NCBI GenBank assembly: GCA_946122785.1
Contig: CAMGYJ010000002.1
Coordinates: 22,356,492 to 22,420,491 of the forward strand
Source: Linum tenue
Lineage: Eukaryota > Streptophyta > Magnoliopsida > Malpighiales > Linaceae
Reading direction: 5' to 3'
DNA: 64,000 bases
The position numbers and the translations under genes are program-made. Each line of letters begins with the position of its first letter. The first letter of the stretch is position 1. The notes below the pieces were generated by a model, which was not told the DNA's origin, did no database searches, and worked only from the letters and a program-made list of their open reading frames with translations. Positions 37,595 to 47,208 of the stretch are shown here, piece after piece.

Positions 37595-37978
37595 TGATAG
37601 ACACTTTAGTTATTCGGATTTGTGTTTTGGATTTGATTGTTAAGAATTGTTTATGTGGGTTTGATTTGTTAGTTTGGGAAAAGTGGGATTAATAAGTTGG
37701 GTACTGATGCTAGGTAGAAATGGGAAAGCAAGATTAAACCTATCAAAACCCTAATCTTCCCTCTCTCTCTCTCTCTCCTCCTCTCTCCCTCGGCTGAAAC
37801 TCTCTTCTTTTTCCCTCCTAGGCTGTCGAGCAACCCCTGCTCTCTTTCTTCCTCAATTCCCAAAACTTCCCTCCATTCCTCACTTCTGCAATTCTAATTC
37901 TAGGGTCATCCTCTCATTGACCCCTAGTTCCAATCCCTAGGCAGAGCTCCGTTCAGCGGGTTCTATCATTTGATATTA
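37595..37978 (+). repeat. 5' LTR of the gag-only element
   Basis: 384 bp, TG...CA ends. It has a long CT microsatellite followed by TCCTAGGCTG. It differs from the 3' LTR by an indel of about 33 bp near GTTGGG and by CT repeat number. Confidence 0.9.
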
Positions 37979-38013
37979 GAGCCTGCAGCTTCTGCATACC
38001 GTTCAACATCACC

Positions 38014-40055
38014 ATGGTGCTCACCAAGTACATGATCGCTGCTGAGAAGGCTGTCGTGGCCAAACAAGCCGCAGAAGCGGCCGTGGTGCAGATTGGGGGT
38101 GACCAGGCGCCGACCACGGGAGCCAATCTGCCTCCCAAGGCTACGCAAGCGAGGCCGCCACTACTGCTTCCTCTTCGCCGGTGGATAGGGTGCTCGAAGA
38201 CAAGATGGAGAATGAGGCAATTCGAGCCACCTTGGACCGCCTTGTGGCCGCGATCGCGGTGGAGAGCCAAGAGCGGTTGGAGGCGCGACGCGAGCAGATG
38301 GAGGAGTCTCGGCCGGTTTGACGGCGGTTCGACGAGGTCCTGGCGACCTTGGTGGCGCTGTAGGGTGGGCGGCGATTACCCTCCGCGGAGGGCACGCCCG
38401 TGCCGCCAACGCTGCGGAGGCGGTGCAACTTTTGCCGGCGACGGCAGCGAATGGCGCTGGCGGCGGGACCGGGGCGAACGGGGCGGCGGCGGTGGATCTG
38501 CCACCGGCGACCGAGGAGCTGGAGATGGCGCCGCCGACGGGTGGCGCGGGTGACCGAGCGGCGGGTCCGGAGTGTGCGGACCACCTGGCCCGATGGGTCG
38601 ATTTGATCTAGTGGGACGACCTCAAGAGCCCAAAGGGCTGGGGTTGCTGAGCATGGACCAAGAGCAGGCCGAAGAAGAGCTCGGTCTGCCGGGACAGAAC
38701 GCACCGTGGGCCAATCTGGCCTTTGAGGAATATTATTTGGGCTCGAACCAGGGCATGGGCCGGGCCGCGTCAGGAGGAGCGAGCTGGGCTCGGGTGGGCC
38801 GGGTCGTGACAGAGGTCAGACCAGGCGGATCGACCATGGGCCGACCGAACCAGGATGGGCCGGTTCGGGTGACTGCAGGATGGACCGGGTCAGGCAGGGG
38901 CAAGTTCGAGCAAACCGAGGCGGGGCGAGCCATGTCGGGCTGGTTCGAGCCGGGTCGAGACGGGGCTGGCGGACGACCAAACTGGTTCGAACCACAGCAC
39001 GGAGGAATGGGCAGCATGGGCCCGAACGGTTGGCCAGGACCGCATGGGGCTGTGAGCATGACAGGTCCGCCCGCTCGAGGTGCCTCGAGTAGCTGGGGGC
39101 GGGGGAGGGGGTCCCAGTTTCCTCAGGCCACCTAGGGAGGAGGACTAGGCTTCGACAAGTATGGTTCGTATCACCCTTCTTACGATGGAGCTGACGAAAT
39201 TGTTTTTCGGGCCAAACCCCCGACTATTGATTTTCCAAAATTCAATGGTCAGGAGGATGCGGGACTCTGGTTATATGAAACTGAGAAGTGGTTCCGAAAT
39301 CACCCCATACCGGAAGAGCAGAAGGCGCATCTGACGTCCTTCTATTTAGAAGGGGAAGCATTGCAGTGGTGGGAATGGATGGAAAGGTCATATGGGGCGG
39401 CGGAGACCCTGATCACATGGCCGATGTTCCAGAGGAGCTTCGTTACCAGTTTGGTAAGTCGGAGGGTTGGGCCCCCGAACAGCTGGCCAAGTTGAAGCAG
39501 ACGGGAATGGTTGCGGATTACCGTGCGGAGTTCTTCAAGTTGGGTAATCAATGTCGCGGGATGCCCGAGGATACGCTGGTGGGCTTGTGTATGGCGGGCC
39601 TGAAGCTTGAGATCGCTGCTGACGTCCGGGTCTTTGAACTGAACTCCTTGAAGTCTGCCTTTCGTCTTGCAGGATACAAGGAGGAGGAGCTCGCCAGTTG
39701 GAGGAGCACCATAGGTCGCTACCAGTGACCAAGCGGGGCAGGCAGTAGTAGTGGAACTGGCGGAGGAGGAGGGGGGACCATAGCAGGGACAGCCACGGAC
39801 GCTGGGGGTCCCGATGTAGTACCTGCGGCGTCAGCTGCGGGCAAAGGTGGGGTGCGACCACCGCCCAAGGGATTCGTACGACTCTCCCCTGCAGAGATCG
39901 AGCAGAAGAGGCGTGAAGGTAAATGCTTCAATTGTGATGAGCAGTTCACAATAGGACACAACTGTGTGCGTCCCGATTTGATGATGCTAGTCGGAAGGTG
40001 GGAGGACGAGGCGAAAGATGAGGCAAGTGGACCAGACGACAAGGTGGAAGACTAA
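38014..40055 (+). pseudogene. gypsy gag of the TR-GAG element, frameshifted
   Basis: The likely start is the ATG at 38014 in a good context (ACCATGG), giving MVLTKYMIAAEKAVVAKQAA. After a GC-rich, low-complexity middle the Retrotrans_gag core appears at about 39151-39440 (PPTIDFPKFNGQED, LYETEKWF, SFYLEGEALQWW) and continues in another frame at 39430-39720 (EELRYQFGK, LKQTG, YRAEFF). The C-terminal zinc knuckle CFNCDEQFTIGHNC is at 39924-39965, and the frame ends at 40055. Disabling changes are a TAG at 39133 and frameshifts near 38170 and 39440. In an intact copy this would make the particle protein. Confidence 0.8.
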
Positions 40056-40093
40056 CAACCTTTGGGACAAGGTTGCTTTGAAGGGAAAGGAAA

Positions 40094-40494
40094 TGATAGA
40101 CACTTAGTTATTCGGATTTGTGTTTTGGATTTGATTGTTAAGAATTGTTTATGTGGGTTTGATTTGTTAGTTTGGGATAAGTGGGATTAATTAGTTGGGG
40201 TAGTGATAGGTAATTATGTTTTAGTATTTAAACTATGATGCTACGTAGAAATGGGAAAGCAAGATTAAACCTATCAAAACCCTAATCTTCCCTCTCTCTC
40301 CTCCTCCTCTCTCCCTCGGCTGAAACTCTCTTCTTTTTCCCTCCTAGGCTGCCGAGCAACCCCTGCTCTCTTTCTTCCTCAATTCCCAAAACTTCCCTCC
40401 TTTCCTCACTTCTGCAATTCTAATTTTAGGGTCAACCTCTCATTGACCCCTAGTTCCAATCCCTAGGTAGAGCTCCGTTCAACGGGTTCTATCA
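40094..40494 (+). repeat. 3' LTR of the gag-only element
   Basis: 401 bp, same ends as the 5' LTR. It is preceded directly by the polypurine tract. Confidence 0.9.
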
Positions 40495-40624
40495 ATCATA
40501 CCCCAAACTCGATTTAATTCATGGTCTAGATAGAGATATCTCACTAGTGGTACCTGACATATAGTATACGCCTGACGTACGCAAGTATGACCCTATTATA
40601 TAATATAATAATTATTCAAGTGGA

Positions 40625-40910
40625 TTAGGTGAAGTTCGGGTTGAGTCGGTCAGGTTACGGGTTAGTCGGGTTTGGTTAATAAGGTCCGGGTTAATCATGT
40701 TGCAGGTTTAATCGGGTTGTGGGTCAATTTGGTTGTGGGTCAATCGGGTTCGTGTTAATCGCGTTATGGGTTAGTCAGGTTGCGGGTTAGTCGGATTACG
40801 GGTCAATCGGGTTGCGGGTCGGGCAGGTTACGGGTTGTTGACTTTTAGTCAATTTGAGTTGTGGTCGGGTTGATCGATGGGTTAGTCGGGTTGGGTTCTG
40901 TTTTGAGGGT
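40625..40910. repeat. Minisatellite of GGGTTAGTCGGGTTGC-like units
   Basis: About fifteen degenerate units of 15-20 bp containing CGGGTT(A/G) and GGGTCAATC. A shorter run of the complementary type (AACCCGCTTGACGCATGACCC) is at about 44540-44590. Confidence 0.65.
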
Positions 40911-41149
40911 TACGGGTAGCCAAAATACCCATAATTTTATTATGGGATGGCTAGACATTATAACTTTGAACAACAGGATCTATGCCAGTATACAAAGATG
41001 ATCTTACACTTGGTTGAACATAGCAGAACTAATGGCTTCTCATCATTCTCCCACGACAGACTGATTCTCATGCCATTAGTCTTCCCATTTTCTTGCACAT
41101 TCACGGCGCTACTCGCTCCCAATCAATCCTCGTGGTACGTACGAATTCT

Positions 41150-41330
41150 CGATTTTATAATTTGCGATTATATATGGGTATTTGCGGGTACCCGTTATCC
41201 GTCCCGTACTGGTAATAAGTACCCATTATTCCGTATGGGTTTGGGATATGGGATGGAGTTTTCTCTCCAAATGAGAATGGGTACCCTTTGTCCACCCCTA
41301 TTTAGCCGAGGTTCAAGTATTGTGCTCCTC
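41150..41330. mobile_element. hAT-like fragment
   Basis: It contains repeated GGGTACCC phrases and ends TTTGTCCACCCCTA, which matches the common hAT MITE end TAGGGGTGGACAAA. No partner end or target duplication was identified. Confidence 0.35.
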
Positions 41331-41809
41331 TCTCCAGTGTGCCTCGTTTCACTTCAATTCGCGTAAGTATAATAAGGTTGCTCATGTCGTGGCACAAAAT
41401 AAGTCCTCTCATCGTTGGATCACCTTTTGGTTGACCAATGCTTCTTCCTTTCCTCTGTTTTATCATTAGACTTGCAAAGGTCCTTTACTCGTATATTGTT
41501 GTTTTCCACTTTGAGACACCTATGACAAAAAAAGAGTTAAGATTCTATTTAAATATTCAAATAGGTAATTGGTCTTTTTTTTTGCTAACTAATAATTATC
41601 AAATCATAATTATATTATTTTACTATTATATAACCAATAAAATAACATATCTATCACACTTCCCGATATACATTTTCACTCTTACTTTCCCTTCACTTTC
41701 ATCCATTAAAAAACATTTTCTTTCCCCCTTTACAAGTTCCCTCCGCTCCTTTTACCTCCCCTCCAAATTTTCCTTCTATTCCATTTTCCTTCCTTCCTTC
41801 AGGATTAGA

Positions 41810-43980
41810 GTGTAAGGGTTATGTAAAAGAATATGCAAATGTTGCCAAGCAAGAGGTTATGAAGGTTTATGGTCAATTGTCCGACAATGAAGCTCGTCAA
41901 GTTGATTGGTCTTCTTTTCCAATTGTAAGAGGGTTGAAGAATCTCAGAAGAACATGTTACTTGAATGTGACACTTCAATACCTCTTCTACACTCCCTCTT
42001 TTGCTACTTTTTTCTCTTCCAGTATGATGCCGCAAATGGAACACATATAAGTGATATATAACTTTGTTTGTTATTATTTTTCTTCTTTATCATGTTCTAA
42101 GTATACTTCTTTTATAGGTGGTTGCAGACTCATTTGTACAGGTATTCAAAGATATGTATATTTCTCTCAGAACATCAGTTTGTCCAGACTACGTCAAAAG
42201 GATATTCTCTGAATTTGCTCCCAATTTCCGTGACGACCAGGAAGAAGATACAGAAGTAAGTATTGGTTCTTTGGTTTTCGTTTTTGTTCTGTTCTTTGAG
42301 AAATTAACTTTTAATCATCTCCATCTTATTTTGTGCAGGAGTTTCTTCGTCTTTTGCTTAATCATCTACATGGTGAATTGGAAGCGGGTTTTAATATATC
42401 GGAAGACGATACTATTATCTCCAAACTCTTTCAAGTAAGTATTTCACAATGCGTGTTTTTTGTTAGGATTTTATTTTTATTGTATAATCATTTGTATTTT
42501 GACATTAGGGCGAACACTCGATTGTCTTGAATTGCGAGAGGTCGGGATGCGATTCTTCTACCAGATATATGAAGTTTACAATTCTGTCACTACCGATACT
42601 TCATGTCCTTGCAAAAGTTTCATTGCTTTATTGTATACGCCACACTACCATAGGCGTGAACAATTAGATGACAAAATCCATGGTGAGTATGAGTGGTTTA
42701 ATTTACTTATTTCAGTCCGCATCTGGGGAAAAGTTGATTCAGGTTGTATATTTTTGAATGTTTAGTGATTTCACCTTTTTTACATAGGGCTTGCACACAT
42801 TGTGGTCGGTCGATACCAGCATTTAAGCAATAAACTATTTAGTCAAGTAAACTGATGAGTCAAGTAAACTGGTCATCTCTATCTTTTTCACAAATGCTTC
42901 TTATATTATCTCTAATTTTCAATGCAAATTCGAGTCAACCAACAGATATCGATTTGACTAAAATAACATTGACAAACTTGCTATCGAAGTCAAATGGTCA
43001 ACCCCGAAGAACGTCTACATTAATGATAGCTGTAAGAAAAAGTTAATAATATTAATTATTATGTAATTTTAATATAATTAAAAAATCCATAATTTCTTAG
43101 CTCCCCCTCCCCCTTCCTTCCCTTGCACCCCAATTCGGAGGGTAGCCCAAAATAGTGAATTTGCTCTCACCTCTTCCTAAACATAGAGTAATCCAACTAA
43201 AGCGATTTGACTATGATATAATGTCTGATCATTCAGAGAAGTTGGATACTGAAATGGGTGTATGTCATACTATAGAGTTGACCGCAGCTAATGGTGCTCA
43301 TGTGGTGTATGTATTGCATGTAGAGGTGGCAATTTGTGTTCCAATCCACCATTCCAATCCATCCAATCCATCCACTTAAATATCCTACTAATCAATCCAT
43401 CTGATCTAAATTCAATTGGATTGATGGATTCGTAGATTTATCCATGGATCCAAATGACAAATTACAATTTAGTACCTATACTTTTTATATTTTACATTTT
43501 GGTAGCTAAAATTAATTTTTATTTGAAAAATACATTTTAGTACCTAAATTTTTTTACTATGACATTTTAGTACCTAAACTTTTCAAAATTTACAATTTGG
43601 TCCAAAACTTTGGATGTCTTTTGGATTCATGGACAATCCACCAATCCATGAATCCACCAATCCAGTTGATCCAATCCTTGAATTCACCAATCCATTTGAT
43701 CTAATCCACTTGATCCATGGATACACCAATCTAATCCACCAATCTATGGATACAATCCATTTGCCACCTCTAGTTACATGGGGTGTCCAACCGTCTTGGA
43801 GCCACAATTCACAATGGACACTATATTGCATATTACATCCATCCCAACTATAAGTGGATGGAGTTTAATAATGAAGTCGTCTGTGAATACCAAGAAGGAG
43901 ATGGACCAGACTGTTACTCGAAATGGTTGTGTTTTTTTTATATTAATAGTGATGGTCAGTAGTCTTTTCTATCGTGATGT
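41810..43980 (+). pseudogene. Ubiquitin-specific protease (USP) pseudogene
   Basis: USP enzymes cleave ubiquitin from proteins with a Cys-His-Asp/Asn site. The Cys box is at 41930-41975 (GLKNLRRTCYLNVTLQYLF; most USPs have NLGNTCYLN). Further exons hold DDQEEDTE|EFLRLLLNHLHGEL (42220-42380, with GTAAGT...CAG at the join), STRYMKF, and HRVIQLKRFDYD (about 43176). The His box lies after the MITE at 43778-43840 (ATIHNGHYIAYYIHP then WMEFNNE). Introns are kept, so this is a DNA duplicate and not a retrocopy. The N-terminus is missing, the middle is eroded, and a 452-bp hAT MITE sits between YVLH and the His box. Confidence 0.85.
43321..43772. mobile_element. 452-bp hAT MITE inserted in the USP His-box exon
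   Basis: Ends are TAGAGGTGGCAA at the left and TTGCCACCTCTA at the right. Flanking 8-bp sequences ATTGCATG (43313-43320) and GTTACATG (43773-43780) agree at 6 of 8 positions, consistent with an old target duplication. The interior is rich in ATCCAATCCA repeats and carries the TTTAGTACCTAAA module. Confidence 0.85.
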
Positions 43981-44099
43981 GATGATTAGCAGTTTAGCAC
44001 TTGAACAAGTCTTCATATTTATTTACTGTGAACTATCCATATTTATTTGGAAAAGAACTCTTGTCATTTTAGGTGACACACCACATAAGTGAAGAAGAC

Positions 44100-46176
44100 A
44101 AAAATTAAAATAAAATTAGATAATTAGGAAAATAATAGATGACTATCAGAACTATATAATAAATATAATTGAAGAAAATAATAAATATTTAAAAACAATT
44201 TTAGAGTTTCAATGTAAATAAAAACAAAAATAATTATACTCTGATTTAGTAACAAAAGATATAGTTAATAACATTACAACAAATATACAAGATAAAAAGA
44301 AAATGGTAGTTGAATCTAGTAAAAACGCTACGATTTTACCAAAAGTAGATCTAAAGGAAATAATAATTAAAATTCAACAAATAACAACCAAGTTAAATAA
44401 TAAAAGATGTGTTACGATTGAAGACATGGAAGAATATTTAAAAAATAATAAATTAACTATATCCAATTCACTTACACTTGTAGCACCATACTTGGCTTGT
44501 AATCTAATTTACCCATAGCCTGCTTAATCCTAACATGATTGACCAGTAACTCGCTTAACCAGCAACCCGCTTGACGCATGACCCGAACGACACCTACATT
44601 TCTAAATACTCTTTTGCCCTATAATTACATATTTACTAAATACTCTATACATGTATATATGGTCGTACGTATTTTATCCATTTAAAACTTCAGTATTCGT
44701 ATTATTGTCAAGTCGTTTCATTTTTCCCCGTTCATTTGATGGTTCTCGTACTAAATACATATAAAATCCATATAGCACGTTTAGTATATGTATTTAATGA
44801 CTAAATTACTAACTTAACTATTTATATATTTATTTATTTTTAAAATAATTAATATTATATATTTTATGAATATTGACGTACTATTAAACGTATCATTAGT
44901 TTTGACATGAAGTTAAATACTAGTATGTATTTTATACGTAACTTATTCGTACTTTATTTTACTAACTATATTAATTAGTAATTACTCACTTTAATTACCC
45001 TTTTTAAAATTGTATTTAGCAACAACAACGAATGATTTCTAAATTGTATTAAACAAAATATATTAATCACTTGCTAAAAAAAGAAGTAGATAATGGAAAG
45101 AAGATAACGGAACTAATAAAAAAGAACAAGAAAAAAGAAAGAAAAAAATGACAAGCTGTTGTTTTCCCTCCAAATCGAAGGGTAGGTTTAAACATTGCAC
45201 TTTTCATCCTCTACCCTCACCTCCTAACTGTTCCTGCTCTTGAAAAACGGAGGAAATCTTCTTGGAACCTGTGCATCCTCCTTTTAGTTCCCTCCCCTCC
45301 CTTTTCCTTCCTACTCGAACACAGGGTAAAAGATTTAGAAAATTGGAAAAAATCGAACATGAATATTAATACAAACCAACAAAGAACTTAGAAAACTTCA
45401 ACAAATTGAAATATTCAAATTCCTTCTACATAAAAGTACAAAGTGTAGTGTATTATCATCTAAGTACCCTAGATATTCCAACTAAAATTTAATTATATAG
45501 AGATAATGCTATTAAAACTCACAAAAAGTACTTGAAGCATTAACATTTGAATTTCTAGGAAGATCACCTCAAGGAACTAAAACTAATACTACCCTTAGTG
45601 CACAGGTGATCTGACATTTAACAAACTTAAGAATCTGTAATATGTGCTATTTAGAATCATTTATTTGTGAATTTAGACAACATTATTATCAAGTAATACC
45701 TCAATTGAGAAAAGAACTAGACAAATTGCTTTATGCAAAGCTTCCACCTAATGTAGCGATTAAGGTAGAAAAAGAATTTAAGAAACAAACTAGAATAGAA
45801 TAATGTTGCTCCCAAACAATAGACCAAGTGGAAAAATATGGATGTAATGATAAATAAAGTCAAGAAAAGATTATTCAAAAAAAAATGGAGAAAGACTTCA
45901 TACAAAAAGTATCAAGAAAACAAGTTTAGAAGATGTCAACGATATGTTAAAAAGATAACAATTAAAAAAACTAAACAAAAGAAATATTGCCCTAATGGAA
46001 AACAAAATTGCAGATGTTGGCTCTGCAATGAAGAAGGTCACTACGCCAATAAGTGTCCAAAATAAAATAATAATAATAAATAAATAAAAAGTCTTAAGAA
46101 TAGCTTAAGATTATGGTTTTGAACCAATTAAAGAATTAGATTTCTCAGAATCCAGATATAGAGATAATAGAATTTT
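44100..46176 (+). pseudogene. Endogenous pararetrovirus (Caulimoviridae) relic, capsid region
   Basis: This very AT-rich, plus-oriented stretch has many stops. The clearest part (45838-46065) is a Lys/Arg-rich segment ending in a zinc knuckle with Cys-X-Cys-X2-Cys-X4-His-X4-Cys spacing (46012-46060). That pattern, after a basic tail, is characteristic of caulimovirid coat proteins and not of ordinary LTR-element gags. Downstream, to 46176, the frame continues briefly after stops. Fragments upstream (44300-44520, 45640-45800) may belong to the same relic but I cannot confirm them. The copy is dead. It is the target into which the 10.9-kb MULE inserted, and a remnant may resume at 57063. Confidence 0.6.
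46168..46176. repeat. Left 9-bp target-site duplication of the large MULE
   Basis: TAGAATTTT, identical to 57054-57062. Nine base pairs is the Mutator superfamily size. Confidence 0.9.
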
Positions 46177-46240
46177 GGATTTTGCTACGGTGACATGCAT
46201 GTCACCGTGACATGGACTTTTCGGTCGACCGAATACAACT
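46177..46240. repeat. Left TIR of the large MULE
   Basis: About 55-60 bp matching the right end. It contains a perfect 20-bp palindrome CGGTGACATGCATGTCACCG, then GTGACATGGACTTTTCGG and the first GGTCGACC pair. Confidence 0.88.
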
Positions 46241-47150
46241 TGCGGTCGACCGAATGGGCTAATTCATGTATGTTGGGTTCCTGAAGGCGGTCGACCTCTT
46301 ACAAAATGCGGTCGACCGTTTTGGTGGTCTAACAGAATGACAGGTCGACCCAAATATCGCATAGGCCGACCCTTGTGCACCTAACAGGTCGACCGCATTG
46401 TGAAGAGGTCGACCGCCTTCAGACCGTATCCGTATTGGATATGGATTCCAACACCAGAAAGGTTCCACAATTGGACAAGGAAACGAATTGGGTCGACCCA
46501 TTCACGTCCTAAATCTCTATAAATACGAATATGAGTCCCCTTCAACGCCACCAAGTCTGAATTAGGTTTTTTTCCGACTTAGAGCCTTTGTGAAGAAGAT
46601 CGTTCGCGGTTGCTGTTGTACGTGTTGGAAGTGGTCGACCAGGTCTAAGGTGAGGTCGACCTAATGTAGCATTCGCCGTCTTCTTTTTTAATGCGTGATT
46701 TCCACCGGCTAACTTGATATATTGTTGGGTGCAGAATCCAATTCGGTCGACCGCGACGTCAACCAGGTCGACCTGACGAGACAATTCTTCGTATTTGAAT
46801 TTAGGCCACAACACTTGTTCTGTACTTGCGAGGTAACCCAATCGGTCGACCTAATGAGTTTCAAGGTCGACCGTATATGTTTTTTTGGTTATTCAACCTG
46901 AATGTCGACTTTGGCTTTGTTTGTATGACTATGTTGTGCTTGAAAAGGTCGACCGCGCCAGATATCTGGTCGACCTGTCCTTTTTTCGGTTTAATTTTGA
47001 ACTTACTATTTGTTTGTAATTGTTATTTTCCTGCTGGATAGGTCGACCTAGGAATAACCGAGGTCGACCTGACGAGTTGTGGTAGTCACTATTTGTCTTA
47101 CAGGTCGACATAATACTCTGTCAGGTCGACCACGTCTTTGTTTTTTGGTC
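46205..47150. repeat. GGTCGACC pair cluster, promoter and leader of the Ulp1 gene
   Basis: About 19 exact GGTCGACC sites, mostly in pairs whose starts are 21 bp apart (for example 46233/46254, 46743/46764, 47041/47062). Pairs lie on both sides of the TATA box at 46518. Confidence 0.9.
46518..46525 (+). promoter_or_regulatory. TATA box of the Ulp1-like gene
   Basis: TATAAATA in the context TCTCTATAAATACG. The phrase TCTATAAATA also precedes the transposase gene (49887). Transcription would start near 46550 and give a long leader with introns before the ATG at 47209. Confidence 0.65.
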
Positions 47151-47208
47151 AATTATAGAAATTTGTACTTGAATTATGATTTTAATTTTTCTTTAAATTG
47201 TTTAGACG

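Larger units (their letters stand above)
37595..40494 (+). mobile_element. Gag-only LTR retrotransposon (TR-GAG type)
   Basis: A perfect 5-bp target duplication ATCAT flanks it (37590-37594 and 40495-40499). LTRs start TGATAGACAC and end TTCTATCA. A tRNA-Met-like primer site (TGATATTAGAGC, 37981) follows the 5' LTR and a polypurine tract (GAAGGGAAAGGAAA, 40080-40093) precedes the 3' LTR. The internal part of about 2.1 kb holds only a gag; there is no protease, RT, RNase H or integrase. This is the organisation called TR-GAG, which depends on enzymes from another gypsy element. Confidence 0.9.
37411..40593. mobile_element. MITE copy 2 (278 bp), split by an LTR element
   Basis: The halves are 37411-37594 and 40500-40593. 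Removing the LTR element and one copy of its 5-bp duplication gives 278 bp, the exact length of copy 1 at 17820. The outer ends GGTAATGACTGG and (reverse complement) GGGTCATACTTG are the TIRs. Confidence 0.88.

Noticed and set aside
41358..41460. Possible LINE RNase H tail (KVAHVVAQNKSSHRW)
   Set aside because: A short resemblance to the end of LINE RNase H domains, with no upstream reverse transcriptase; too little to annotate.
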